From: Piper betle
Lineage: Eukaryota > Streptophyta > Magnoliopsida > Piperales > Piperaceae
NCBI GenBank assembly: GCA_033002965.1
Contig: JAURVB010012933.1
Coordinates: 1 to 64,000, forward strand
Direction of reading: 5' to 3'
Length of the DNA stretch: 64,000 bases
In this document: one piece after another, positions 40,001 to 52,715 of the stretch
Numbering within the stretch: position 1 is the first letter of the stretch
Layout: the number at the start of each line of letters is the position of its first letter
Notes under the pieces: generated by a model
Seen by the model: the letters and a program-made list of their open reading frames with translations, nothing else
Database searches by the model: none
What the model was told of the DNA's origin: nothing
Program-made: the position numbers and the translations under genes

Positions 40001-41150
40001 AAAGAGGAGTGTCTAGATTAGTAATTAATTATAAACCTTTAAATAAGGTACTAAAATGAATTAGGTATCCAATTCCAAATAAGAAAGATTTACTAAAAAG
40101 ATTATATCAAGCTGAAGTTTTTAGTAAATTTGACCTAAAATTTGGATTCTGGCAAATTTAAATTGCTAAAATAAATAGATATAAAAATGTATTTAATGTT
40201 CTATTTGGACAATATGAATAGAATATAATACCATTTGGATTTAAAAAATGCACCACTATCAGAATTTCAGAACATAATGAATGATATTTTCAATCCTTAT
40301 GTTGATTTTATTATAGTATATGGTAATGATTTGTTAATATATTCTAATAATTTAGATCAACATTTTAAGCATTTAAATCAATTTTATAAAATAGCAAAAC
40401 ATAATGGTATAGTGCTATCTAAAAAGAAAATAATATTAGTCCAAACATTTATGAGATATTTAGGACATAATATTGAAAAAGGATATATTAAACCATTTTC
40501 TTCAAAATTTTTAAATGAAATTTTAGATAAAAATCAATTACAAAATTTTTTAGGAAGTTTAAATTATATATTTGATTTCTACAAAAATTTAGCTTATGAT
40601 TGCAAGCTATTATGGCAACGCCTTAGGAAGAATCCATCTCCGTGGACTATGGCTCATATAAAAGCTATACAAAATATTAAGAATAAAATTAAGTATATTC
40701 CTTACTTATGTTTAGCAAGTCCAAATACATTGAAAATAGTTGAAACCGATGCTTCGGATTTAGGATATGGAGCGTATACTTAAACAGGTTCTTAATAATA
40801 AAAATGTTATTATAAGATATCATTCGGGATTATGAAATCCTACACAATAAAAATATTCTATAATTAAAAAAATATTAAGTATTGTAAATTGCATCTTGAA
40901 ATTTCAAGATGACTTAATAAATAAAAATTTTCTCTTACCTATTGATTGTAAAGCTATTAAAGATATTTTAGAAAAAAATGTTACAAATCTTGCATCTAAA
41001 TATATTTTTGCTCGTTGGCAAGCCTTATTAAGAATTTTCTATTTTAATATCGAATTTATTAGAGGTTCTACTAACTCTCTCCTCAATTTTCTTACTTGTG
41101 AATTTTTACAAGGCAATGGCAAGAAAGGCAAAAACAAAAATATTATTTGA

Positions 41151-42019
41151 AGAGTACATGTAATTTTAATTGAAAAAATTATAAAAAATATTGAATTACG
41201 CTCACATTTGAATTATTTTGAATTTCAATATCAAAGAAACTCAGAATGTTACTATGAGCAGCATGCACTTGCAGTAGTACTTTTAAATATGCTCGCGTAA
41301 TATAGTTGTCGATGTTGGAGGGAAAACGATGACGTTGGAAGCCGATGACTCACCCGAGGTGGATGTCCATGGTAACCCAACTGCGACCATCAAGTTAAGC
41401 TATCGAGAATCGTAAATGTTCTTCTCACTTCACAGCCTCCTTCACGTCCTAACTTGTTCCCGCCATCTTCTTGTTCCAGTTTGCCATTGCGCTTGCACTC
41501 TTAAGCGCCCAACGACTAGCTTGGAAGTAATTGCTCGGATCGTTGGTCTGATTTCTATTTCCCCGATTCTTGTACTACCCGCATTTGCTCGCGTATCTGT
41601 TTGCTCGTTTTGTGCGTCTAATTTGCTTGTGGAGTTTCTGTTTTACTTAATAAGCCAGCATCTATGTTGTGATGTACGAGGCCAACTTTTATGCAGAGAA
41701 GCAGTAGCTCCTGGCTCCATTTTGCTGCCTTGCTGGATACATTGCTTTGATTTAGTTTCTGGCTTTCCAATAAAATATTTTTGTATGTTTCTAAATTCTT
41801 GGTTTTTGGGTTTTTTTCACCTTTTGAGTTCTGGATTTATAACTGGGACTTTTTTTTACTAAATCCAACAGGGGCATTAGAACCATTATAAGAAAGTAAA
41901 ATTGTTTTTTTCAAGTTGAAAGTAAATATTGATATATCAAATATATAACCTCGATTTCTTCATACCAACACCCGAGGCCGCAGCAGATTAATGAATTGAT
42001 TGACGACCTCCTTGTCGTG
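41151..42019. other. Spacer right of the pararetrovirus relic
   Basis: After a short AT-rich viral remnant, 41290-41870 is of gene-like composition. A short ATG frame (41330-41416, 28 codons) is followed by a hydrophobic 148-codon frame (41416-41862). Neither resembles a known protein; it looks like leader or intron sequence of a lost or truncated gene. From 41880 the sequence is the 3' flank of the minus-strand gene. Confidence 0.35.
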
Positions 42020-44084
42020 TCAAGATGAGTTCACTGCAACCCACTGGTTGTACTCGTCCATCCTTATGATAAAGGAGCTTGAGAATGAGTTGCCACCCCC
42101 GCCATATGCCTTAGAAGTTTATCACAGAAAATACACGTAAGAGTTCTCATAATGTAAGCCTCAGTAGAAATAATGCTGGCAAACATTTTTAACTTTTCGT
42201 CTTTCAGACTGAACATACCCTGGCCACCTCAGAAGTATCGGCAGCAGCATCTGTGCTCCTCAAACACATTTTTAGATTGCCTCGTCGCAAGAAAACAACT
42301 GCTCCTATGGGCCTGGCTCATGCACAATAATGTAAAGCATCTTCATTTCACATCCCTACAATCGTAAAATATCCAGACGCAGGATTGGCAGGGTGGTATA
42401 CCTCATTCCAGCTGCAGCACTCATTTTACTGAGCTCAATACCAATTTCATTGCTCAAATCTGAATGTCCATCAGCTCTAACCGCCTGAAATTATTTGAGA
42501 CTTCATCAATAACTCTACTGTCAGAAATGTAATGCACAACGTAATTCAAATTGAGAGTTAAAAAAAAAAATCATAATTCAAAGAGTAAAAAATCTCAAAA
42601 TTCTGTTCACAAATCTTGTGCAAAACTTCATTAAACAATACACAAAATCTAAAAGCATGTAAAATAATCTAAGAGGCTGTTATTGATGCCACTTCAGTTG
42701 GATAATATAACAAGCATTCAAGATCATTTATGTACCAAGCACTCTCCATAAAGACCTCGTCCCAGTCGAAGTCTGAACGTTTTTCTCAGAAACTTCTTGG
42801 CAGCATCCTTGCGTATGTTGATATTGGAGTTTCCTCTCGTTATCATATCAGAAGCATTCACTTCCAATAACTGGTAAAAATAAATATAATAAGCTAATTA
42901 TCTGTTACATCTAAAAGAGGAATGAGAAGAGAACATTACAGCCAGGTCCATGAAAATCCAACTGCCAGAATAAACGCATTGTCCAACAAGTTAATTTTAT
43001 ATCAAGGTTTCTGTAATCAGCAATTCGAACCTGTTCAAATACCGAAGGGTTTGTCACACAATTCAGCTTAGAAAGTTCCTGCTTTAAACCAATGCTGAAT
43101 GCTTTAATATCTGGTAAAATCCATCGACGAAGATCACCATCTTCAATGTAATTAAGGAGTCCCTTCAGATGTTGCTCACATTCAGAATTTAGCAAGCCTT
43201 TAAACTTGCTCACCTATGACCAACAAAATAAAGTGCATTATATGACAGAGATAATTGCATAAGGCGACTAACATTTTGAAAAGAATGGGCCAAACATACC
43301 TCAAGTGATCCTTGTTCTGAGGCTCTACGCGAAAAGTAATCAAATACAAAACGGGCACTAGTTCTCTCCATATCAATATTTAAAATCAGGTTATCAGGAC
43401 ATTGTCTTATATCAGCAATTTTCGCCAGTGTCGATTTACGGTGATCAAAAACCACCACCCTGATAAGAAACAAATTAATTAACAAAACAATGCTAGAGAG
43501 AAAAAAGAAATCTTGTCAGAGTCAACTTGGCATTGTAAGAAACACATTACAAAGCAAACAGTTGTTTTAAAGAATCATAAAAAAACCAATCAACGTGTCT
43601 GTCTTATAAGAAGAAACAAACAAACTTACTGAGGAATCTGCTTTGCAAGAGAAGTTGCAAATCCATTTGGGCCAAAGAAATCAAGAAGATAACAGACCTC
43701 AAGGCCTTCCCAATTCAAATCCTTTATCCTAAGTGGAAAGACAAAAAATGTCATAAATCATAATATTATGAGTAGGTTCATCAAATAAAAATTTCAACAA
43801 GGATGCATTCTTCACCTAAGAGGCTCTACATTGGAGAATGGCAAAATGAGAGATTGGATATTGACATGAGAGTGGTATAGGTGTGCAAACAGAGCAGCCA
43901 ACGCACCAGTCAAAGAGGGGTAGTTATAGAGTACAAGATTAGGAACTCTCTCTTCCGAAGCTTTAGTTAGGGCCTCGATTGCTGCCTTTGATCTAAAACA
44001 TCTGGACACTTCGTGCGAATTCCATCTTGATGGAAGCAATGAACAAAGTGCATAATTCTGACGCCAAAGGTATCTCCTCCACAT
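42020..44084 (-). CDS. DHH-superfamily phosphoesterase-like plant protein, organelle-type N-terminus
   Basis: Eight minus-strand exons in phase: 44084-43816, 43728-43630, 43459-43300, 43213-43031, 42870-42736, 42484-42402, 42312-42219, 42109-42020; 370 residues. The start MWRRYLWRQNYALC is basic with few acidic residues, as in mitochondrial presequences. Then SKAAIEALTKASEERVPNLV, LYNYPSLTGALAALFAHLYH, LDFFGPNG, VVVFDHRKS, YIEDGDLRRW, LGRGLYGECLAVRADGHSDL, and a C-terminal AYGGGGNSFSSSFIIRMDEY. FDHR matches the DHH/DHR motif and the Gly-run recalls the DHHA1 GGGH box. The motif I aspartates expected in active DHH enzymes appear replaced (NYPS). I recall uncharacterised plant orthologues with this layout. 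Enzymatic activity is uncertain. Confidence 0.85.
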
Positions 44085-44900
44085 GGGCTACAATCTAAAA
44101 CTGATTCCTGGCTACTACACCAATCATCATGACACACACAACCCATGGAAATTATAATAGCAATTAATGAAAACAAAGGCAGCCAATTGATAAACAAAAA
44201 TTAACAACTTCCCAGAATATGCAGAAAAATTAATCAGCTAACACAAGAAATATCAAAACAACGTTGAAGCTCCACAAGAAACATGCATTAAAATATGTTA
44301 AAAGCCTTTTTACATATATTCAAAACACAAAAAAACACACAAGGCACAATATCTTGCATAGAATTAAAGGAATAACCTTGACATGAATTCTAATTCAAAG
44401 GGGCAAGAGATTTTTTTTCAAATAATAATAATAACGAATTGTGTTCCATAAAAGTGATCATATGCAGAACAGCAGAACCACGCAGCCAAAGAAGATCAGA
44501 AATTGAGAACAAACACTTTATCCATACAAATGCAAGCCAAGGAAACGTGACACAAAGCAATATTGGAAAGGAGAAAAGCAATGAATATGATGATAAAGCT
44601 ACCTCCTTTCAACATGGAAATCACCGTTTCGCCAATATATCGATCCGCAACCACTGAACAGTAATTGAGCCGCACAAACGCCGAAGCTTTGGGGAACAAA
44701 ACCGGTCTTCACGGCGGAAAATGAAAATGCAATTGGGAGAGAGAGGCGGGGACTTCGGCTTCGGGAGGCGGGCGGCGGGCAGGACGGAGGAGTTCCCGGC
44801 AGCAGCGGCGGCGGCGGCGCGGCCCGGTGGGTGGAAGACGATACGTCGGTAGTAGGATTTTCCAGGAGGATGATGTTTTCTTTTTCTTTTTCTTTTTTGT
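44085..44900 (-). promoter_or_regulatory. 5' leader and GC-rich promoter of the DHH-like gene
   Basis: Between the ATG at 44084 and a GC-rich block (44740-44860) lies AT-rich sequence that probably contains a 5' UTR intron; a donor-like AAAGGAG|GTAGCT occurs on the minus strand near 44603. The (GGC)n-rich block is a plausible core promoter/first leader exon. A CT-rich stretch follows at 44880-44897. Confidence 0.4.
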
Positions 44901-45776
44901 CATGGGTTTATTACAAGAAAATTTGAATAAAGTTGAGTTTAAATAATTTAATTTTAGTTTAATTACATGTCAAATAATTTATTCGGAAATAAAATTCTTA
45001 TATTATAATATAAAACTATCATAACAATATGATTTTATTTATTATTTTTTATATTTTATATAAATAACTATATAAAAAATATGTAAATTATTATATCACA
45101 TGTAAATAATTAAGCTTCGAGTGGATCCCCATCCAAAGTGAATGTGTGCTCAATTAATTCAAGTCAAAATTTTAATCGAACGAAATCGAGTTAAACATTG
45201 AGTAAATACAATCCAATCGAGTTATTAACTCACCTCACATGAAAGTTTAGTTTTGAACTTTTATTTTATTTTATTTTTTGTTAAATGAGAGATTTTTATA
45301 TTATTAAATAGTGAGAAATTTTAATATAATTAAAAAAATGTATAATTAATAAATAATGGGATAAGAGAGTTGAGACTTAAGACCCTGACTATAATATTCT
45401 TAATGATTCTATAAAAATTAGATTCTCCTCTTGTAAGGAAAATAAAATAATTATAAAATTAGACTTCGTTTATCTATTGAAAATTCGAAATGATGGTTCT
45501 CCTTTATGTAAAATAAAATTAGTCAAGATACTTCCCACATACGATTTACGTTAGAGATTAGAAATAAACTGCAGAAATAAATTATAATGTTCTTATTTAT
45601 TTTTTGAATTTTATTTTGTTGTGTATTAGTTAGATAAATGTCCAATTTTACTTACTGCCTGAACTTTTAATAATTAATAAAAAATAAGAAGAAGAAGAAG
45701 AAGAAATGGATGTGTTTATTTATTTAAAAATAAGTTATTAAATCATAGCCCACGAAAAATGACAACTAGGAGTTTT

Positions 45777-46010
45777 CATATAGTTGAAAAAATCGTAATC
45801 GATCTCTGAATTAAGAAAGTTATTAAATTAGACTGATTCATAAAAAATGGGATAAAAATAGATTCACTAGAATTGGTCTAAATCGATCCTATATAATAAA
45901 TATTTATGCATTTATATAATGCTAAATATACCAAACATACATTCAAAATATTAATAATTTGACAACACCTAGTATAAATACACAAAATGAAAATTCAATT
46001 TTTTTCTCAA
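45777..46010 (-). mobile_element. Diverged fragment related to the P450-disrupting hAT family
   Basis: Read on the minus strand it resembles the right-hand 230 bp of the elements at 31131 and 32103, for example GGTCTAAATCGATCCTATAT (plus strand) against GGTCCAAATCGGTCATATAT, then AATTTGACAAC. No left end or target duplication was found. Confidence 0.4.
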
Positions 46011-46633
46011 CACAAGTACACAAATTTAAAGTTTAATACAAACACAAAAGATAATTATTATTTATCATCACAAGAATACAATTCCATAAGTTTAAGGTTT
46101 AATAGATCACAGATAATAAATTAGTACCGATATAAATGAATAGAAATCAATAAATGAACAACAAAAACTATAATTTATTAAACACCTTCAATCAATAAGA
46201 AATTTGCTATTTGTGATTTACAAATCAACATTTAAAGAATAAGTAAAATATTTTCGTAATTCGCATATTTAAAGACATAAACAAAGCATGCAATTCATGT
46301 GTAGTAAAATCATAATATTTTTACTTTATAATATTTATCATGCTTGCAATCACATATAATAATAATTTGAGCTAAAAAAAGTAGGCTTTAAGATTCATAA
46401 CAAAACTAGGCTTTAATATTCATAACAAAATGAGAATCATAGATATGTGCAATTAAAATAGTTAGAACAACATTGTATAATTCGTAATTGAGGATATTAG
46501 ATGTTGTGCTTCTTGTAACATTGTAAATTTCAATGGATGCACAATACACAAATTAACAAAAAAAATCCTGACTTGGAGGAGGGGAAGAAGGGGATGCTTG
46601 GCGGTGGTCGCAAGGCTAGGCGGTCGCCGGCAG

Positions 46634-46835
46634 CTTGGAGGGAAGTGGCGGTGGGTGGCCGTGCTAGTCAGACTTTGGTTCACTTCAGTGGTGGTCGGAG
46701 TGCTCCAGAGGTGGTCGGCGTTGGTGGCAGTGGCTTGGACTTTGGAGGGATGTGGCGGTAGGTGGGGAGATGGTGGCCGGACGTTGGTTCACTTTAGTGG
46801 TGGTTGGAGTGTTCCACAGGTGGTCGAGGTGGCGT
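46634..46835. repeat. GC-rich tandem duplication, period about 108 bp
   Basis: CTTGGAGGGAAGTGGCGG at 46634 corresponds to TTTGGAGGGATGTGGCGG at 46741. TTGGTTCACTTCAGTGGTGG corresponds to TTGGTTCACTTTAGTGGTGG about 108 bp later. Frames across it are open by composition only. Confidence 0.7.
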
Positions 46836-47025
46836 GGTCAAGGGCGGCTTGGAAGGATGCAATGGTGATGATTAACAGTGGATGAGGCATATATGATTTT
46901 GAGTTTTTATGGGTAAACTTCATCTCTGTAAAGAAATGACTGAGTTGACCGATTGCGTTTGTGTTCCACTTGGTGAAAAAATTGGCTCAGATTGGAGTGA
47001 AGCAATTGATTCGAAGACTATTTTT

Positions 47026-49255
47026 CTACAAAACCTATGACTCGAGTAAGAGTTTTACATTAGCGAGCTAATCGGTTCAACTGTCCATTTGAATCATGTC
47101 AGTTTTATGAATTGTGTGCTGAGTCGAGACCAGCAGTGAGTTAAGAGCGATAAGGTCAAGTGTACCTAAATATATAATGATAACGTCGGAAAGATGGTGA
47201 GCAATGAGTTATCAAAATATATAAATGTATGAAATATACTTTTTTTATGTATTTGATCGTACAAATATTTTTAGGCTGAATAACATATTAGGATGCGTTA
47301 TAGGGTAGTTTGGGTGGACTATTAGTTATAGAACATGTTATTGTAATGTTATGGTGTGTATTATATTTTATGAGATTTTCCCCTATTTTATGGATTTTTT
47401 AAAGGATTCATTATGAGTTAGTTATTATTTTTGACTCGAGTCGGTGTCGAGTCAAGTTTTATTTACAATATTGCCACCGAACTATTTCTTCTCCCCCTCG
47501 ACACCATATTCTTCCCCAAAACCCCCGACCATCGGATTGCCGCCATGTGTTTGTCGTCGCTGCTGTTGATCGACGCCGCCAAGCACCGCCTTGCCGTCGT
47601 CGTGCCACCCTGAGCACCCCTGGTCGCCGTCAGGCTTCCACGACGTCGGATCACTGCTGCCTAGCGCCGCACTCACATCGCTAATCCTGCCACTGGTGAC
47701 CATCATCGCCACCATCCGGTGGTCACCTCGGCATCTTTGATTGACCAAAGCGGAGCCCAACATCACCCACACAGCCGGATCTCCACACCCCACCACCAAC
47801 AGCCTTCTTTTGCCATTTTTTGGCAAACCGCCGCCTCCACCGACTACATCGACATCATAGATGTGTCGGGCTCACCGAGCCGATGCCAATAATACCTCAT
47901 ACCCCCACTATGCCGTGAGTAGCCGCCATTGGCAACTGTTGCTGAAAAATCGTCAGAAAGCTGTCGGGAAACCATTGAAACCCCCTGGGAAACCGGATTT
48001 GCTAGATTTTGTCGGATCTTATGCCGAACTCAATTGCCGACGACGAAAGGTATAATTACCTCCTATTTAATTATTTAAAATTGATGATTATTAGCACAAC
48101 ATGATAGGATTGATTAATTGTCGTAATAAATGCTTGATTGTGAATGAAGTGATGATTTGCATGATTTGATTAATAATGAATGAATTTTAGTGATCTAATT
48201 AAGTAAATTAAATCTGAGCATGCTAATCGACTACAACGTAATTTAGAAAAAATATAATAAAATTGGTATGAATAGGATGAGTTAGAATTATTTTCATAGT
48301 GATGATTGTTGATTGTGATGGATGATGATTGTGTTGTGAGTGTGATGTTCATGTTGAGTTGATACATCATTCAGTTAGTGGGCGTTAGCTTCTATATTTG
48401 ATGTATAAGTATGGAGTAGGAGCTTGTCACATAGGCACGCAACCACGATTGGAGCTTCTACCAGGTCCGTTTAGGACTCGCTCTTAATTTATTATCTCAT
48501 TTTACCATATTTTTTAGAACAGGAAAAAGAACGTGTCGAGGAGTGGATTTATCGTATCCCACTCCACACAGGCCATTTAGCTGATCGTGTTTTCTGGATA
48601 AATAACCCTCGAGGATGAGATCTCTACCTAGACCTATGTATATATAGTTTTTGTGTTTTCAGTGAGATGTGAGATGAGGGAAATTGACAACCATGTCTTG
48701 AGATAGGGTATGTGTTTGTCAAAGCGAGCTTTGGAACTGGTGAGTGTCCACTCCATTCTCTAGGGATCCTGATAACTCTATCTTTGAGTTCCTCAAACCA
48801 GGAGAAGTGTGGAGGTTCACAAGTACTGCTGTGCAGCGCATGTCTAGACATGTGGCTTAAAAGGGTATTAAAGGTGCATGCCTGAGAGTACTCGGCTTCT
48901 GTACTCAGGGCCAGGAATAATATGGAGGATGTAGAGGGTTGAGAGGAAAGAGAATGATTTTCTCGGGCAAAGGGATAGTTTTTGTAACACCCCAAATCCG
49001 GTTCACTCTTGTGAACTGAACCAGCATGTTACAGGCCCCGGTCAGGACGGCTAACTCGTGCAGATCTAATCTTGACGTCTTAAGATGTAGATACGACTTG
49101 TCATGCATGGATAAATACATAAAACCCTAACATGATACTACATGGATGACGTGCAACCTAAATTTCACATCATTACAATTACGATAAAAATTCTGAAATA
49201 AAACAGACAGGGTCTCCCCTAAAAGTGCAATTATGGGCCCACCCTGTCAAAAATA

Positions 49256-49290
<35 letters not shown>

Positions 49291-52200
49291 TGCATCCATG
49301 ATTTCATTCACACAAAATCTAACATATTATGAATTCATTCTGAAGCTAGGGTTTCAACTTACCACGCTTCCGCTGCGCATCTCTGATCATGTTCACATTT
49401 TATCATGTCTCATGCATTTGAACATGTCATTCACAATATAATAACAGAACAACACAATATTAAACATTCAGAAATCTAACATGTGTGTGTGTACAAGACC
49501 TCATTGCTCCTCCGTCCAAGCTGGCTCCTCCAACTCGTGATTATTACCTACATATAGTATAAAAACACGTCAGTAACAAGTATTACTGGTCCGGAAAATA
49601 AAATAACTATAACAAGCTGGCTATGAGAGCAAACTCTCATATGAAAGAAAACATCATATACTCCACGTGAACACTCTGAAGGGCACTACTGAGGAGCCAC
49701 TGGGCTGCAGACCCGGTAGCATCCCGAACTTACTGATCTGCTGTTGGTACTGTGCTGCTCTCGGCACTTCTTTTTCAGTACTTCTCGTGAAACTTTATCC
49801 TAAGCCCTCTCCTTACCTCCATATTTCTCCTGGCCTTGAGCACGAAGGCCGAGTACTCTCAGGCAGTTGCCTTTAGTACCCTTTGAACCACAAGTCCAGA
49901 CATGCACTATACTAAACAGTACCCGTAAACCTCCACGTTCTCCGGGTGTGAGGAACTCAAACGCGGAGTTGTCAGGATCCCTCGGGAACGGAACAGTCCG
50001 CTGGCACTAATCCAGAGCCCGCTTTGACTGTCACAGGGATCCTCTTCATGGTATGTGCAGTCGATTTCTCCATCTCTCGTCTCACAGAAACGCGAAAACT
50101 ATATATATATATTATATATATATATATATATAGGCTTGGGTAGGGAGTTATATAATAGACCTGAAGGCAACTTTTGGTGGATCTTGTTTTCGAAATCAAC
50201 CTCGAGGGATCTCATCCTCGAAGGGTTATTAATTTGGAAAATGTTCGGTTAAATGGCCCGAGTTAAGTGGGATCCGATAAAACACCACTTAACCCGTCCT
50301 GCAGACAATAAATCAAACATACAATAGAAAAGATCATAAAAATCAGAGAGAAGTCCTAACGGACCTGGTAGAAGCTCCAAGCGTGTCATCGCGCCTAGGC
50401 AGCGAGCTCCTACTCCGTACCTACACATCAAAACTAAATACTAACGCCCACTAACTAAATGATGCATCAAACTCAATAAACATCAATCACAATCAATCAT
50501 CATAAACATGAAAATAATTCTAATTCATCCTATTCCTACCAATTTTATTGTATTTTTCCTAAGTTACATTACTCCATTAGCATGCTCAACTCGATCTACC
50601 TCATTGATCACTCACTATTCATTCTCAATTAATTGCATCATGCAATCATCACTACACTCATACTCATACATTTATCATGACAATTATTCAATTCTAGCAT
50701 GTTATGCTAACAATCATAATCAATTTTAAATAACTCAATCGGAGGTAATTATACCTCACGTAGTCGGCAATCGGCGACGGCTAGGGTTCCATCACGTGTC
50801 TCGGAGCTCAAATTCGGCGCTCATCGGTGTCCGAAGCTCGAACGAGCTCGACTGGGTGAGCCCCACGGAAGATCCGGTGAATTCCGGCGAATTCCAGAAA
50901 TTTCAGTTTTCCGACGGTTTTCGGCGGTTTTCCGACAACTTCCGGCGGTTTTTCGGTGACAGTCGCCGGCGGCATCTACTGGCCGAAAAGTGGTCGTGTT
51001 GGGTACCCTTGGAACCGGCTCGGCGAGCCCGACTCATCTACAAGGTCGGCGCGGCCAACGGAGGTGGCGGCTCACCGAAAAATGCATAAAACCAAGCCGG
51101 CGGTGATGGTGGCTAGATCCGGCCGGCCACGGCGGTGACGGCCTCCGCTCCGGTCAAGAAGGGTCACTGGGTGGTCGAGGGTGCTGAGACGACCACCTGA
51201 TCGTGGTGGCGATGGTCGCTGGCGGCGGAATCGGCAACGCGACCAAAATGTAGCCGCGGCGCTAGGCGAGGCGATTCCAGCGTCGCGGCGGCCTGGCAGC
51301 GGCCGGGGCTGGTCGAGGCGGCACGACAATGCCGTGGCGGGTTGGGCGGCGATGATCGACGGCCGGGCGGCGTCGACAGCAGTGATGGCGACGCTGCACA
51401 GGGGCAGCGTCAGGGAAGGGTTTGGGCGAGGAAGAATGGGTCGGGTTGAGAAAAACAACTGGGTGGCAATATCGTAAATAAGACTTGACTCGTCTCCGGC
51501 TCGAGTCAAGTATAATAACTAAGTCGTATTAAATCCAAAAAAAATCATTTAAAAATCAGGAAAAATCCTGTAAAATCAAACAAACACCACAACATTATAA
51601 TGATATGCTCTATGACTAACAACCCACCCAAACTGCACGTAACGCGTCCTAACGAGGTAAACGGCCTAAAACTAATTCTACGATCCACTATATATAAAAA
51701 TTAAAAAAATGAATGGCATACTTTCACATATTATGATAACTCATTCTGTTATGTTGTGTTCATGACGTTATCATCATATATTTGGGTACGCATGACCCTC
51801 ATAGCTCATACACGCAACCGGCGTCGGCTCGGCACACGTGTCCTGAAACTGACTCAACTCGAAAAATAACAGTCGAACCGACCGGTTCTGAATATAAAAC
51901 CCTAACTCGAATCGTGGGTTTTACAGTTTTAATGACCAAGGAAAAAGAATGTTATGGAAAGAGAATGATATGGAAAGGGGATGCTGCTGCCTGAGGTCGA
52001 CGACTTCTATTATTGCCCATATGAGAGTTTTTAAGGAAGTATGTGAAGTTTTTATTCAACGCGAGGGTTAGCTCTCCTATATCATATTGATATTAGTTAT
52101 TTCTAACTCGGTAACGCTCGTTACTGACATATTTTTATTATATATGTAGGTGAGAACCACGAGGGATGAGTACTGTCGGGATGGGGGAGGAGCAGTACTG

Positions 52201-52715
52201 AATCTCACACACATGTACCTGCCGACTATAATTGGTGATGTGTTTAACTGTGTGGATAATGAATTCAAATGTTATTATGTAAACTGTATAAATATTATGC
52301 ATGTGAATAGAAATGGAAAGTTAAAAATGAACAGGGTAAGCTACGGGCTGAGGGTAACTAGAATGTGAAATCATGTTGTTTTTGGACTGCGCTTTCGATA
52401 TTTTATCGTTATAAATATATAATGTTATTGTTGACAGGGTGACCTTTATTATACTTTTAGGAAAACCTCTGTCTATTTTATTTTTATTTTAAAATAAATA
52501 TTTCTTTTAAACTTCTTTCCCATTGGTTTGTTTGTGCTCTTATTTGCTCATTATAGCATGCATTTCGAACCCAAACATCGCATTCATGCTTTGGATGTTA
52601 CATCATCATCTTAAGACGCCGAAGGTAAATCCGAGTTGGCTTAACCGAATCTAGTAAATTAGTGCCGGTAATATTTATACATTGGTTCACAAGTGAACCG
52701 AAACAAGGTGTTACA
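47026..52715 (-). mobile_element. Older solo LTR on the minus strand, split by a nested LTR
   Basis: Read on the minus strand it begins TGTAACACC at 52715 and continues TTGTTTCGGTTCACTTGTGA, like the nested element's start. Its far end, near 47026 (ACAAAACCTATGACTCGAG), matches the reverse complement of the nested LTR's terminus. The stretch 47281-47510 matches the reverse complement of 51440-51660. Removing the nested insertion leaves about 2.74 kb. Terminal bases at 47026 are mutated and no exact target duplication is seen, so this copy is older. Confidence 0.7.
48983..51925 (+). mobile_element. Nested solo LTR, same family, plus strand
   Basis: 2943 bp, TGTAACACCCC to GGGTTTTACA, flanked by perfect 5-bp duplications GTTTT (48978-48982, 51926-51930). 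No internal retrotransposon genes. Contains (TA)n/(CA)n near 49257-49290, another TA tract at 50100-50131 and a GC-rich region (50790-51450). Confidence 0.88.

Larger units (their letters stand above)
35230..41150 (+). pseudogene. Endogenous pararetrovirus (Caulimoviridae-like) relic, interrupted
   Basis: An A-rich block with viral domains in pararetrovirus order. A C-x2-C-x4-H-x4-C zinc knuckle (35550-35591) typical of caulimovirid coat proteins contains stops. A protease-like box (LVDTSVDHNII, about 39296-39328) has Ser where the family has Gly. Reverse transcriptase lies at about 40000-40600 and RNase H (VETDASDLGYG) at 40738-41130. Nothing like integrase follows, which separates it from Ty3/gypsy elements. 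Many in-frame stops split it; open pieces are 38755-39357, 40235-40783 and 40896-41150. The RT active-site box reads Y-G-N-D, lacking one catalytic Asp. A solo LTR (35658-38685) sits between the coat and protease parts. It is dead as sequence; the genus is not determined. Confidence 0.82.
44901..47025. other. AT-rich intergenic region
   Basis: No genes. Contains a diverged hAT-related fragment (45777-46010), a GC-rich tandem duplication (46634-46835) and common plant spacer words of the CGAGTT/AACTCG type at 45110-45240. Confidence 0.5.

Noticed and set aside
39990..41130. RT/RNase H considered as a Ty3/gypsy element
   Set aside because: Zinc-knuckle protein, then protease, RT and RNase H with no integrase and no own LTRs favour a pararetrovirus, though phylogeny would be needed to settle it.
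41416..41862. 148-codon hydrophobic frame
   Set aside because: Composition and Cys/Leu/Phe bias look like leader or intron sequence; no recognisable domain.
35658..51925. LTRs at 35.7 and 49.0 kb considered as the two ends of one retrotransposon
   Set aside because: They differ in sequence, each has its own 5-bp duplication, and intact host genes lie between them.
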